A stretch of 64,000 nt of DNA from Zeugodacus cucurbitae (taxonomy: Eukaryota; Arthropoda; Insecta; Diptera; Tephritidae). The notes under the pieces were generated by a model. It did no database searches. It was not told the DNA's origin and was given only the letters and a program-made list of their open reading frames with translations. The position numbers and the translations under genes are program-made. The DNA lies in the NCBI RefSeq assembly GCF_028554725.1, contig NC_071670.1, forward strand, positions 36,140,001 through 36,204,000, in the 5' to 3' direction. Below are positions 46,801 through 59,941 of this stretch, piece by piece (within the stretch, counting starts at the first letter, position 1; each line of letters begins with the position of its first letter).

Positions 46801-48260
46801 AGCAGATTTGGACTATTTTAAGATGTTTTATCATACATAAAATCCACCTTAGAACCTAAGCAGAGACCAATAATTTCAAATCTCCATACCTCCAACTAAT
46901 AATTCGTAATTACGATAAGGTAAAAATCTATATACATATGAGCTAGTGTTTTGGAAATCAGGAATAAAAAAATGAAAAAAGATTAACCTCAACTAAAACT
47001 CTCTTATCATGAATGTTATTTTTCATTCCGTAGTCTCGCTTTTATAGGAAGCCTGCAGATTGATTGAGATAGCCACAAGAGATTTCTTTGCAAGACGTGT
47101 TGTGTTCGTAACCTATAAATATTTGAGATACAATCTAAAGCTCACCATAATTGTCTGAATCATTATGTTTAAGCTTATAAATTTATCAATTTGAAAGTAA
47201 ATCCGGAATGATTACACTATACAAAACTCCCCTGGGTTTTGGGATCCAGTATTTTTCGATATATAAATTCTTTATTTTTTTTCGAAGATCAAACTTTGAC
47301 ATCGGTCATATAAACCTGACCGAAACGTTTTATACACCATTAAATTAAGAGTAAAATGGAAATTATATTCATAATTTGAATTTTTATTAGCTATATCCTG
47401 TAATTCATAATAATCTTTTTAAAAAGTCCTTTTTCGAGCTTCGAATATAAATATTTCGATTTTGGAGGCTAACTTCGAAAATCGGAGAATACATATTTTT
47501 ACATATGATTCAATCTCTTGAAAAAAATTGGCTTGATCCAAAGCCTTGAAAAATTCGATGTTGTTGTATAATGTTATTAATCGTAGAGAAGTTTAAAAAA
47601 ATTGTGGAGAATATTCGATTTCATTCAAGATATTAACCAAGTTAAGGTCAACAACTTAATTTATAGTTTATGATTTTCTAAAAATTTTGACAAATTCTGA
47701 ATTCAAGTTGTATTAGAATGCAGAAACGAACAATTGTTCTAGATAAATTTTTAAAGAAAAATTCAAAGTTTTTTACAGGGTGGCGGAAGCTTAAAGGTTT
47801 ATCTACCGTTCATCACTTTAATGCTTCAAGCAAAAACTTTTCGAGCAAGCAAAAAATTATTATAATAATTCTTGAATTAATCTCGCACTTTTGGAGACTA
47901 TTCTCGGTACATATATAATCCTATTTTTAACTTGTTCTTGTGCAAATATAACTCCACCTTTTATTATGATAAATGAATATAAACGCGAAACCGCCTTTTT
48001 TTATTTAGCCAGACATTTAAAAAAGCAACACCTTTATATATGTATACACTATCAGAAAATGTACATGACAGCTAACCTTTATTTAAATATATTTATAAAT
48101 ACCTACACGCAACCATCTCGCATATAGCGAGACATCATACTAGTTATAATAGTACTAGTTTTCAACTAGAAAATGAACAACTCCTAACTGACTAGTTCTA
48201 CAATTTATATACTAATTTATTCTATGACAAATAAAGAGAAAACTAAAAACAGAAAGGAAT
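46801..48260. other. Intergenic DNA, nothing recognised
   Basis: AT-rich spacer. Short open frames at 47718 and 47891 show no domain. Confidence 0.5.
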
Positions 48261-49241
48261 AAGTAAGGAAAGTCTAAGTTCGGGTGCAACCGAACATTTT
48301 ATACTCTCGCAATTTATTTATTTATTATATTTTTATTAAGATAACACACAATTTGACACAATTTGAAAATCCTATAATTAGGTATATGAAAGCAAGGGGA
48401 AGTTACACTATTAGAAGAAAAATATTTCCTCTAAATTAAATTGAGATACCTGAGAGATTTACCGAAATTTTCGGTGAAAAATTACCATGGGGCACTGAAT
48501 TCTTCATATTCGATATTCGGGGCTTTGAAAAGTTATAGTCCGATTTCGACAATTTTTTCACAAATGATGCCACAGAACATATACAGCATTTGTGTAAAAT
48601 TTTATTTCGCTATCTTCATTGGTTCCTTATGTATGTCTAACTTATAAAGTGAAGGAATAAGATGGAGTTCAAAATTGAGTTACATGGGCTGTGAACCGAT
48701 TTCATCCATTTTCCACACGTGTCATCAGGGTGTCAAGAAAATATTATATACCGAATTTCATTCGAATCGATCGAGTAGTTCCTGAGATATGGTTTTTGAC
48801 CCATAATTGGGCGACGCCACGACCATTTTCCATTTTGTAGAAAACTCTGAGTGCAGCTTCCTTCGGCAATTTCTTCTGTAAAATTTAGTATTTCATTTTT
48901 CGTTAGTGAGATAACCCACTTTTAGTAATTTTCAACCTAACCTTTGTATGGGAGGTGGGCGTGGTTATTATCCGATTTCAACTAATTTCATGGTGTGTGG
49001 TGGGGTACGTAAGAGAACCGATTGCAGAATGTTTGATTTATATAGCTTTATTGGTTTGCAGGGACGGACGGACGGACGGACGGACAGACAGACATTCGGA
49101 TTTTGACTTGTCTCGTCACCCTGATCATTTTTATACATATAACCCTATATTTAACTCGTTTAGTTTTATGACTTACAAACAACCGTTATCCGAACAAAAC
49201 TATAATACTCTCTTAGCAACTCTTGTTGCGAGAGTATAAAA
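48261..49241 (+). repeat. T1 dispersed repeat, forward copy with both ends
   Basis: Starts AAGTAAGGAAAGTCTAAG, GTTCGG-GTGCAA-CCGAAC, TTTTATACTCTCGCAA, and ends CTTGTTGCGAGAGTATAAAA. The 16-bp inner terminus is an exact inverted repeat of the 3' end. It contains a (GGAC)5-like run at 49064-49084. About 340 bp shorter than the 43.8-kb copy through internal deletions. Confidence 0.87.
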
Positions 49242-51751
49242 ATGAGAAAATAGGGGCATGTTCAAAATCCTTTATGGATGAAATATGTTTTTTTTTCTTA
49301 ATATATAGCTAAACATAGTCGAATCGCCATAGACCATATGATCCTCATAATTCTTAAAATGAAAATAATTTCCATCTCTTCAATTACTTTTATCCTTTAC
49401 AAATTGGACAGTATGCAAAATATATCTGTATAATTAGTGATAACTTTTCATTTACCTAAATGTCTCTTGATACCAAAAATCTGGTATAACTTATTACCGC
49501 CTTTTCAAATAATTTTAAAATAGATATACGTGATCATAAGTAATATATCATAATAAACCTCTTAATCATATTTCTCTGAATAGAGTGTAGTGTGGGACTA
49601 AAAAATACGTAATCTGTGGACAACTTAACATAAAAACATGGTATCCGACAAAAAGTTATTTGTACCGATCTTAACAGGGTTAGATCGTCGAAAGGGCAGC
49701 CCTTGACCGGATAAAATCCGGATTATTACATTTATCTCTTAATCTCCAAACTAGAAGGCTTTCGTTTCTTATATAATTTGATTGCTTTTCTCTTAAGGAC
49801 TAAAACAAATTGACTTCTCGTAGGATATTATCATAAGAATATGCCAGTTGTTTGTGTGATTAAAATGTTGGTTAGTTGATCATTGAGGGGGTTCAAGTGC
49901 TGCAGGAGACATTTTACTTTTAATAAAAAAAATAGTCAGTGAAACAAAATTATTTAATAACATGTACATACTGAAAATGAACTAGTCCAAAAAAGACTGG
50001 TGTGGACTTGTTTCAAAAGTATTTATTTAACAAATTAATATCTATATAAATCAATTCATACGAATGTAATACCATTAGTCGTACGAAATAACAGTCACTT
50101 GAGGTTAAAAAGACTATAGGATAAAAGACAATAGGATAAAACTAAAACTCATCGCACTGTTGGGTAAATGGTAAAACCTAAGCCGATGTGCGCCTCCCCA
50201 CTACCAAAGAAACATAATTAGTTAGCATAAAACTTTTAATGAGTTTAATCTGAAATCTTTACAAGCGCACAGAACAACTAAGAAATAAAAAAGAAACAAA
50301 AACTAACAACTAAATTTGAAAACAAATTCTGTAGAAAATGTTACAAGAGCCGAGTGGTGTACGAAATATAAAATTTGATTTTGTAAAGCAACAAGAAACA
50401 AGAAAAAAACATTTAATTTTGTTGTACGCTTGGAGGTTAATAGCAATGTAAATTCGAATGGTAAGAGGACCACCTCACTGGTGCTGGGCCCTAAAAGTAC
50501 GTCATAAAATTCTCACAAAATCTTTTTGAAATAATTAAGTAAACAAAAGATTCGAATGCAGTCAAATAAAATAGAAGACACGCAGTGGCGGTTGCATTGC
50601 GGTCAGAATTTATTATTTATTTGGTGTTTGAGGAAATGCTAGTCGGTGTGTGTGTGATTTTTTTTAAATGTATATTAAAAGTGCTTGGGAAGTGCGCGTT
50701 ATCAACGCTTTTGATCTGCTGTTGATTTACAATTTTGGAAGGGACTTTAATTTGAAGCTCAGACATGTCTTCTACACACTCACACTTGTGCAGACGGTTA
50801 CTTCTAACAGTTCAGCGCGTAATTTAATCCAACGCATAGACTTTCCAATCAACTGAAGTATTAATTTCCGCGTAGGTTGACTAGCTGTCAGTCAGTTCAA
50901 CCGTTCATTTGATGCAATGAGCGATTTGTTGGGAGCACCAAAGCACCAGCCGACCAACCGACCTTCCAACCGGCTGACAAATCGTGTGAAACTCGGTCAC
51001 TAATGTTCTACATTATTCCCTCTTTTATTTAATTTAACTGTTGAAAAAGTTTAGAAAAACAGAAAAAGAAAAGGTTGCAGCACCACTTTGTGAGCGCGTG
51101 TGCGTATGTTGTTATTGTTTTTGCTACTCATTCTAAAGAGATTAGAAAAAGGTTGTACCTACACGCGCTCCCTATCTGCACGAGATCAGCGTTTAGAAGT
51201 GCTTGCGTGGGATGAAAATTATTAAGTCTTTTGTTGTTGTTGTTACAGGTATTTGTTATTTCATATGCAAGAAGCAAACGGTGGTAAGATCTCGTTTAAC
51301 AGTAGGCAGCAACTACAATGGACAAGTGAAATCAAGCGCGCCGCCGACAAGGAATATATATAAGCAACACCAAAAAAAAATTAAACACCTTAAAAACAAC
51401 AACAACAATTTATAATAGCTCTAATTCTAAACGCTTCCCAATAATTCAAACACATTTTTTTTAATTTGTTCTTTAGAGCATAAAAGCAACTGAAGTAGGT
51501 ATGTACATAGACATAAAGATTTAGGAAGCCAAGCGTTGTTCTCAATAAAAAGATGAATAATAAAAAACTGAAAACATTTGTGATCTTGTTGGAACAAAGG
51601 AGGTTGTACTTCTTGGAAGAGGTTTTGTATGCGCGCAGATAACTGACTGTGTGTAGATATGCACGTTTTGTGGCAGATATAGTCATGTGAACCGAACTAC
51701 ACAGGTGAAAAGGACTCAAATTTGATATTACATCATATATACATATATATA
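49242..51751. other. Intergenic DNA, possible promoter or leader sequence at 50.6-51.4 kb
   Basis: No recognised gene. 50640-51420 is less AT-rich, with GTCAGTCAGTTCAACC (initiator-like) at about 50888 and CAACAACAACAA near 51400. Small frames occur on both strands (plus 50668-50856, plus 51212-51415, minus from 50766). None has a known domain. Confidence 0.35.
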
Positions 51752-52840
51752 TAGTTGTTTGTAAGTCTTAAAACTGAACGAGTTAGATATAAGGTTATAT
51801 ATACCAAAGTGATCAGGGTGACGAGTAAAGTTCAAATCCGGATGTCAATCTGTATGCCCGTCCGTGCAAGCTGTAACTTGAGTAAAAATTGAGATATCTT
51901 AATGAAACTTGGAACACGTGTTCCTTGGCACCTAATGGAAAACACAAAAGGGCTATAACTAAAATCCATAAATATGCTATGAAAGTAAAAGTTGGTAAAA
52001 TTAAGCTATGAAAGCAAAAATTGTTAGAAGGGATTGTTGATTTGGATGTAATTTTTTTGAGAAAGTGGTCATGGCCTTGCCCCCTACTAAGTTTTTTGAA
52101 AATATCTCGTAAACTACTAAAGCTATATCAACGAAATTCTCAGGAGTCGTTTTTTTTCAGGCATTTCCTTATACAGTCCAAAATCGAGGAGGAAATCAGA
52201 TTATAACCACGCCCACCTCCATACAAAAGTTAAGTTTAAAACTACTAAAAATGCTTTAATTTAAATTTCATTATAAAGAAGGTACAAAAGAGCTGCACTC
52301 AAAATGGTATACAAAATTTTAAATGGGCGAGGTTTCCTAGCATCCCAATGATATGTTATGAAAATAGGCCAAATCGGTTAACAACCACGCCTACTTCCTA
52401 TATACCAGAACTTTGAAAACGATCTGAATCGTTTACTTTACAATATATAAAGTAAGCACTAGTGAAGATATCGGAACAGAACAGAAAATCGTCGAAATCG
52501 AACCATAAATTTTCAAGGCCCCATATATCGAACATGAGAAACTCAGTGCTTCTAATTTTTTTACCGAAAATATAGGTAAGTCCTTCAGATATTTTGAAGA
52601 AATTCGGAGGGAATATCTTTCTTTTAATAATATGTCTCCGTGCCTAAAACACGTGAAATCGGGCCATAACTTCACCTAACTCCCATATACCTAATATTAG
52701 GGTTTTTCAACTTTCAATGGACTTTATATATGACGAATATGTGGGTCAAATTGTTTATTATATAATATTAATAAAATTAAATAAATAAATTGCGAGAGCA
52801 TAAAATGTTCGGTTATACCCGAACTTAAAATTCTTTACTT
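51752..52840 (-). repeat. T1 dispersed repeat, reverse copy 3
   Basis: Left end matches the reversed T1 3' region (TAGTTGTTTGTAAGTC, AACGAGTTAGATATA, GATCAGGGTGACGAG). Right end reads TTGCGAGAGCATAAAATG, GTTCGG-TTATAC-CCGAAC and CTTTACTT. The outermost 3' terminus of T1 is missing. Non-coding. Confidence 0.83.
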
Positions 52841-53887
52841 GTTTTATTTTAGGTTAGGTTACTTTGACTATATGAGTTATTTAAATTGCTTGGATCTTCA
52901 GTAATACCAGATAAAATTAATCAAAACGTAAACAATAATTTTGAAAATATATTAGCTACAGTCTAGTCTTCAGCAAATATTTAAAATACTACGCTTAAAC
53001 ACACACTTTTTTCAATGTTCATTGAGACTACTGTAGACATATTCTGTACGGTGTAAAATATCTTATTTATCATGTAATTGTCTTAGATTAACCCAACCCA
53101 TTTTGCTCTGTAGATTTTTCAAAATGATGCCTACTACTTTAATCCATATTTTCGGAATTATTCATTATATATGCAATGGAAAATTGGATATAGTGAAATT
53201 CCAAAATAATCGTGTTTCAGACCTGTAATTTCTAATTGATGAGTAGTCTACTTTTAACTGTTGCAATCCAGGAGCTAGAGGAATCCGTAGTTGAATTTGT
53301 GTTGAATGAAGAACGGACCATTCCATTATTTTCCTGTAATAATGTGAGACAAACCTGGTATACGATTAGATTTGTGTGTGGATAGAAAGCATATAAAACC
53401 GGATATCAACACGTAAATGAATTACTGGCAAAGGCATCGGTTGCATCTCCAGTTCGTTACAATATAGAATCCAAAAGCATTTTATATTATCAACCATAAA
53501 CAATTTCAGCATTGAAATTGAAAGGCAAATCACTACATAACTTTCCCGACAAAGAAGAACTCCTTACACAAGGAAACAATCCCACGGTAATATAATCGAG
53601 GCGGTTTAATTAATGTTCGAAAGAAGATTTTGCAAGAGCTTTAAAAACCCAAGTATTAGCATCTCCAATTCTCCGGTGGTAGCAAAAGGAAAGGAAGATC
53701 TAGAGCTTGATTGGGATTCAAATGGAGAAACGCATTTGACTTTACTGAGCAACCACGTTTGCAACAAACCGGCGAAATCGTTCTCACTACAGTTGATCTA
53801 CGATCTACATACGCCACCTGAAACAGATACGGATTTTTATCACGCATTCAAAAGTAGTAGGATAAGATTTGAATAACAATGACGCAT
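52841..53887. other. Intergenic DNA with an unrecognised ORF
   Basis: AT-rich. A TATAAAA box-like word at 53392-53398 precedes the ORF at 53613. Nothing else is recognised. Confidence 0.4.
53613..53876 (+). CDS. Unrecognised 87-codon ORF
   Basis: ATG at 53613 to TAA at 53876. The product is hydrophilic with no signal peptide, membrane segment or known motif; it includes KGKEDLELDWDSNGETH and ends SSRIRFE. Its base composition is a little more even than the flanks, which is why it is listed. It could be a decayed retroelement frame or chance. A MITE starts about 11 bp downstream. Confidence 0.22.
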   Translation: MFERRFCKSFKNPSISISNSPVVAKGKEDLELDWDSNGETHLTLLSNHVCNKPAKSFSLQLIYDLHTPPETDTDFYHAFKSSRIRFE

Positions 53888-54363
53888 TAAGGGGTTAGAG
53901 GTAGTAAGAGACACGATAAAATTAGAACTTTCAGTAATTTTTTTGCTATTTTTTTGTTATTTTACAAAAGTAATAATATGGCATTAATACACAATGTTTT
54001 GACTAGAAATCACGAAAATATGAAAAAAAAAATTTTAATTACCAAAGTTATAGCTGGTTGCGGTGGCAATCATAAGTCCTTGGAGATTCATCTAAAATCA
54101 ATCGGATAAGAAAAAATGGTTTTATAAATAGATAATCCAAGGCCTAATCGAAGCTTTTTTGTTTTTTCAAAAATTCAGATTTTTTAAGACCAATTAACTG
54201 TTGATCCCCGAGTGCTCTTTGTTTTATTCGACAAATAAACTCGTAAAGTAACTATCGGATCAACTTCAAATTTTCAGAGAATATTTTTATTACCCTTATG
54301 GAAGCTCAAAAAAAACGGAAAATTGATCCACCTGATCCTGACCACCCCAACCCTGTTATTAAG
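53888..54363 (+). repeat. TTAAGGGGTTAG-type MITE-like repeat, copy 3
   Basis: Starts TTAAGGGGTTAGAGGTAGT. The right end is roughly CCCCAACCCTGTTATTAA, an imperfect inverted match. The interior aligns with the reverse complement of 7515-8146. Non-coding. Confidence 0.6.
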
Positions 54364-55499
54364 GGTATATAACTATATCGACTATAGCGACCTGGACTAA
54401 AATTTTTACGTACAATAATTAGGGTGGTAATAGTAAAGACAGACATAATTAAGATTTCGAGATACATATGTATTTATCCAGTTTAGGTATTGTATTATAC
54501 CACAACTCTGAAAATGTTTAATCTAAAAGTATTTCATCTATTCAGAGAGCTAGACCTCGTTCTGAGTACAGCTCGAATTCACTTAATATCAGTATAAATT
54601 AAATGACAAAGGAATTTTAGAATGAGTAAATTTCGTAAAGCTACTAGTTAAGAATTATGATCTATTTCATGGGTATTCTATAATTTGTTAATTAATAAAA
54701 TATTCAATTGATAGAACGGAAATGATTTAGGAACCACTAGAATTGTCTAATTGGCTTCTGGAACTGAGTAGCAAAACTATAAACTTCTCACAAAAATTTA
54801 TTATTCTCTTCAATAAAAAGGTATAAATAATTTTTTTTTTTATAATTTTAATGACGCAAGTACTGCCTGAATTTTTAATACTTGGAAATTTGGTTTCTCA
54901 AAGCAGTGTAGTCATATGGTAGACAATCCTATGCGCTATAATATTCTTAAAGGAAGACACGTGTAAAAGAAAATAAATAAGCCTGCGGTGACAGGTAATG
55001 CGTTTGGTAGTTACGTATGTGATGAAGCGCACGTAGACCATAGCGATGAGCACAAGCAGGCAATTATGGCTGGAAAATTTGTGTACAGTATATTAACTTG
55101 TGATTTTGTTTGTTTGTTTTGTTGCGCAGGAAGGGTTTGACCAGTAGCGTAGAATACAGGAAATGTGTCAAAGCAATGAAATTGTTTTATTATTTTTGGT
55201 GAATGGAACTTACTATGACTGATAATATATTATATAATTTTTCGAAAAATAATTTAAATAAATTTTAATTAGAACTTAATTTTGATAAAAAGTTATTTTA
55301 ACAATAAATAAGTTAATGAGGTGCAACCAGTTTAAAAATATAAAAATATATTAACATAAATAAAAACATAAAGGAAAGTTTGAAAATATTTGAAGAAGGG
55401 TTGCCACCTGTTCTTAAATCTTAAATATCTTAAAGTAAATGAGTAATTAATGTATGGACACCAAATTAAATTGGTTTATTGATATCCGCACCCTTCGTC
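54364..55499. other. Intergenic DNA, nothing recognised
   Basis: AT-rich. At 54419 the sequence TTAGGGTGGTAATAG resembles the TIR of the mariner at 11 kb, and at 55390 GGTTGCCACC resembles its subterminal repeat in reverse. Only hints of decayed relatives. Confidence 0.4.
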
Positions 55500-55985
55500 C
55501 TATTTCAGCATGCTGGAAGCAAGTCGATGATCCTCTTGTGCTCTAGCACTGGGTCGTTCGGAGGATACTTTCGGCCCAAAGTGGAACTCACTCAAAAAGG
55601 TTTTCATTGCCCCAACAATGGGAAATTCGCATACTTGCAATTTAGCTAGGAATCCTGACGAACTCAAACTGCAATAGCTATATGGAGGAAGGTGGAAACA
55701 CTGAGTCATTTCGTCTGTCCACTCTGCAGCGTTCACAAGACTGAGGTTGGAACATCTCGGTTGCTATACTTTTGGCGAACCATGCGAACTAGTCTGAATA
55801 TACAATTTTTTCCGTCTCATAAAATTTGTGATAGGCTCAAAGCGCTTCGCGATACGTAAAGGTCTTCTTTGCGATCCATACTAAGGAGACTTTTGTTATT
55901 ACCTTTAGTTGTCCAAATGGGATTCATCTCGAAACCTCTCGCGAAGACCAGCCTTTGAACCTAACATAACCCAATCTAAGTTCAT
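55500..55985 (+). mobile_element. Decayed 3' end of a jockey-like retrotransposon
   Basis: In shifting plus-strand frames it reads SYMEEGGNTESF, then TRLRLEHLGCYTFGEPCEL and IKFVIGSKRFA, the same order as the better-preserved fragment at 22 kb (LRLKHLSRHIFGEP, ESKRF). It ends with AACCTAACATAACCCAATC, similar to a CCTAACC-type tail. The minus-strand frame 55500-55736 is a shadow. Confidence 0.6.
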
Positions 55986-58583
55986 AGAAAACCTAACATC
56001 AAACTAAACAGTTTTAAGTAAACTTGCACTTGCTAAACAATTAAAAAAAAAAATTTTTGATCATCAGAGTTGCCACCAATTTAAACATTCTAAGTCAAAT
56101 CTATTAGTAAAATAACAATAACAATATCGATATCAAATAAAAGGTATTCGAAAAGTCTATGATAAACATCGAAATATCTCAAAGGATCAGCAGTTTATGC
56201 ATCGCATTCCAGTAGCTTGAAACTAATCTTATAATTCTTAGAATATGATAGGAATCTCCATGCTGAATGAAACCTCTTTATATTATTCCAAAAAATAGTT
56301 CAGACATATCTATAATACTCCATCCTTATGGAGTTCATTATTTACAACAACTTCAACGAACATTCTTGTCGCTCGCGATTCTTCACACACAATTTTTGTT
56401 TCATATTACTTAAGTTTTAACAAATAAATATCAGCAAATTGGCACCTTCTCTGCTGCAACAAATGACTCACGGCGATCTTTTCGTACAGTTCATATTTCC
56501 AAATAATCAAAACTACTTGATTTTGGTCAAGGATTAGAATACCGGCGCATTGCCTCTCAGCTTACCTGCTAATTAAGGAACAGCGGGCGTGCGTTTCAGC
56601 GGCAATTCAGGTGTCAATAACGGTGGTCATTGCCTTTTTTATGGCCCTTCAAAGAGACATACACACAAATCTGCGGCTAATATGCACACATTATATACAC
56701 TTGTCTTTGTCTATTAGCTATTATTTAGTGGCCAGTTGGTCAGCTGTCTGACAGCGTTATTGGTCTCTCGCTCTGCGTTAAATACCCGAATACTCGGGAT
56801 TACAGCAGCACAGCCGCTCCTTGTAACACAGGTAAAATGTCACCTGCAGTGAAATTTATGGATTTGCGCCTGCCGACGACAACGGACAGCGGCGACAGCG
56901 TCGCTGGGGTCATGAAAAATAACACACCAGCCAGGAGATTTGTAGTCGACGCAGGGGATTAACGCTATTATTTGCGGCAATGTCGCTGGTGACGCGGCGG
57001 TTTGACGCTGCTATTTAAATACACATAAAATGTTAATATCATTTTGATTGTTCGAATATTTATTTGTCTGCAAGTATGTGTGTGTGTGTTTGTGCACTCA
57101 CAGTAGTACAAGCATACCTTAGGCGTATTTATGAGATCAGCTTTAAGGTAAACAATCGCGTGAATAGGCGCGAGTAAGACTAAGACTTCAGCCAGTAGTT
57201 GTGTATAGCACTCCTACCGCGTCAAAAGCAATAATAAGAACAACAACAAAAACAACAAAGCGTGTGTTGTGCGTGTGCGCCGACGCAGCGATTGGTCTTC
57301 CATGTGTGGATGCAAAATTAACTTGATGCCGTCAATTGTTTATATTGTGGCTCGGTTTGTTTACAGCCATGCAAACGGCTCATCAATATGTACATATGTA
57401 CTTACATGCATACTTATCTATTACATAAATTCAACACTGATTATTACTTAATCATATTCTATTAAACAAACACACATATATACATATTTATCTACGCTTC
57501 TAACTCGCTTATGTGTTTTTATTAAATGCCTAGTGGGGCCTTTTCTCGCCTTTGCTGCGGGGAGCGTTTTATATAAACTCATTTACACACATACATACAT
57601 ACATACAAATATTGTATGTACATCTCACCTATTTACTTTGACTGCCAGCTAGCCTCAAGTAGTCACTTAATAATTACTAGCTCGCTTTTATTGTTTAGAC
57701 GCTAATTTAATTTTATTTTAAATTTTAAATTAGCTCACCTCCGTCGCTTTATCAGTGCATTATCTGCGTGGCGTTAAGCGCTTTGTTACGACTTAATTTT
57801 CCACAGTAAGAAATTTTTAAGTGGCAATAAAAGTCCCTCGGTCTATAAGTGTGCTATTTTCGTAGGCTCTGAAGTGGACTGCGATTTCCGCTTCCTCTCC
57901 ACACTCGAGCCGTATGACTAACTTAAAGAAAGACCAGACAGACGCTAGTATGGCCAGTTCCACAGTCCACACAATGCTATACTACATCATCAGATCTCCA
58001 TCAGCCAAAAAAAAGTTCATATCGAACTTCTTGTCTGGCTCTCTAAGAATACTTTTTTCTTATTATATTCTCTTGATTGGAATTTATAAAATAAATATTC
58101 AATAGTTATATTAGTTTAAACAGAAATTGATTACCAAAAAATATCGGAACTTTCGCTACTATATACATATATCAACAAAACTATTTCTATATCTTATTTC
58201 AAGATAATGTAGAATAACTCATTTAAGTGATGCCTCATCTGGAATTTCACCTTTTTTCGATTGATACGAGTTGTATGTTCGGTTCACAACTCTCCCAGTC
58301 ATCTAATAATAACGATTAAAGAACTTTTCGACCACAAAGTTTTGGAACAGTTAGTCAAAACACAAGACTGTTCCCTAAAAAAATTAGTAATTTCTTTTAA
58401 TATAGAATATATGTATCTATTCTATCCTATGTTCCAGTGCTTAATGTATTAACACTCTTTGTTTAAATAATCTTCACTTTCTAAACTTCCTATGTTGATT
58501 CCACAGATCTTTCTGTTGTCCTTCAAGGTGTTATTGAAGAATACTCGGTAAAGAAGATAAAAATAAATAAAATAGTAAAAAAC
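55986..58583. other. Intergenic DNA with a GC-richer island
   Basis: Mostly AT-rich spacer with an ACAT microsatellite at 57590-57606 and a (GT)n run near 57080. The stretch 56740-57010 is clearly GC-richer and holds the 41-codon ORF described separately. Confidence 0.45.
56837..56962 (+). CDS. 41-codon small ORF in a GC-richer island
   Basis: ATG at 56837 (context GGTAAAATGT) to TAA at 56962. The product begins MSPAVKFMDLRLPTT and ends FVVDAGD. The codon composition is markedly GC-richer than the flanks. CACAG|GTAAAA just before the ATG could instead be a splice donor, which would make the ORF intronic. No known family. Confidence 0.22.
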   Translation: MSPAVKFMDLRLPTTTDSGDSVAGVMKNNTPARRFVVDAGD

Positions 58584-59941
58584 AAGTAAGGAAAGACTTA
58601 GTTCAGGTGCAACCGAACATTTTATATCGCAATTTATTGATATAGTTTTATTACGATAAAACGCAATTTGGCCCATATGATAAGCACAAAGTCCAATAGA
58701 AAACGTCATATATAGTGTATGAGGGCTGAGATAATTCCTGAATCGATTTCATTCAATTTCACCACCAAGGCACACTATATCCAATATACGCTCACTTAAT
58801 TTTGCTAAGATATCTCACATATTAACCAATACATATATGCGGAAGAAAGCCCACCTTATTTTCGAAAAACCTATAATTAGGTATATGGGAGGTAAAAGTT
58901 GTTATGACCCATTTTAATAATTTTTGGAACAGAGACACAATATTGGAAGAAAAAAAATTCCTCTGAATTAAATTTAATTATCTGAGAGATTTACCCATAT
59001 TTTGGGTTAAAAATTACCCTTAGATACGCAGTTCTTCATGTAGATATCCGGGGCCTTGAAAAGTTATAGTCCGAAAGTTTTATTCCGCTATCTTCATCGG
59101 TTCATTATGTATATATTATAAAGTGAACGAATCAGATTGAATTCAAAATTGACTTATATAGAAAGAATCGTGGTTGTCAACCGATTTCTCCCATTTTCAA
59201 GTTCATTTCAAGGTGTCATGAAAGTATTATGTACCAGATTTCATTGCAATCGGTCGATTCCTGAGTTATGGTTTTTGACTCATAAGTAGGCAACGCCACG
59301 CCCATTTTCCATTTTGTAAAAAAAATCTAAGTGCAGCTTCCTTCTGTCATTTCTTCTGTAAAATTTAGTGTTTCTGATGTTTTCCGTTACTGAGTTTACG
59401 CACTTTTAGTAATCTTTAACCTATCCTTTGTATGGGAGGTGGTGGTGGCTCTTATCCCACTATATAAATTTTTATGGTGTGTAATGGGGTTCGTAAGAGA
59501 AATGACTGCAGAAAGTTTGGTTTATATAGCTTTATTGGTTTGCGAGATATTCACATAAAACTCAGTGACGGAGCCACGTCCACTTAAAAAAAAATTAAAT
59601 CCAGATATGCCCCTTAGTAGTGCGATGCTTTATACCAAATATTACTTTTCCAGCTTTAATTATGGCTTAGTTATGACACTTTTTCGGTTTTCGCAATTTT
59701 GTGGGCGTGACAATGGTCCGATTTCGTCCATTTTCAATACTCCTCACGGTCCCAAGTAACATATGTATCAAGTTCATTCAAGATATCTTAATTAACATAC
59801 GGACGGACGGACAGACAAACTTTCGGATTTAAACTCGTCTCGTCATCCTGATCATTTTGACATACATAACCCTATATCTACTCGTTTAGTTTTATGACTT
59901 ACATACAACCGTTATGCAACTTTTGTTGCGAGAGTATAAAA
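58584..59941 (+). repeat. T1 dispersed repeat, forward full-length copy
   Basis: Starts AAGTAAGGAAAGACTTAG, GTTCAG-GTGCAA-CCGAAC, and ends TTTTGTTGCGAGAGTATAAAA. At 1358 bp it is the longest copy, with all interior blocks including GTATGGGAGGTGGTGG and an ACGGACGGACGGACAG run. Confidence 0.86.
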
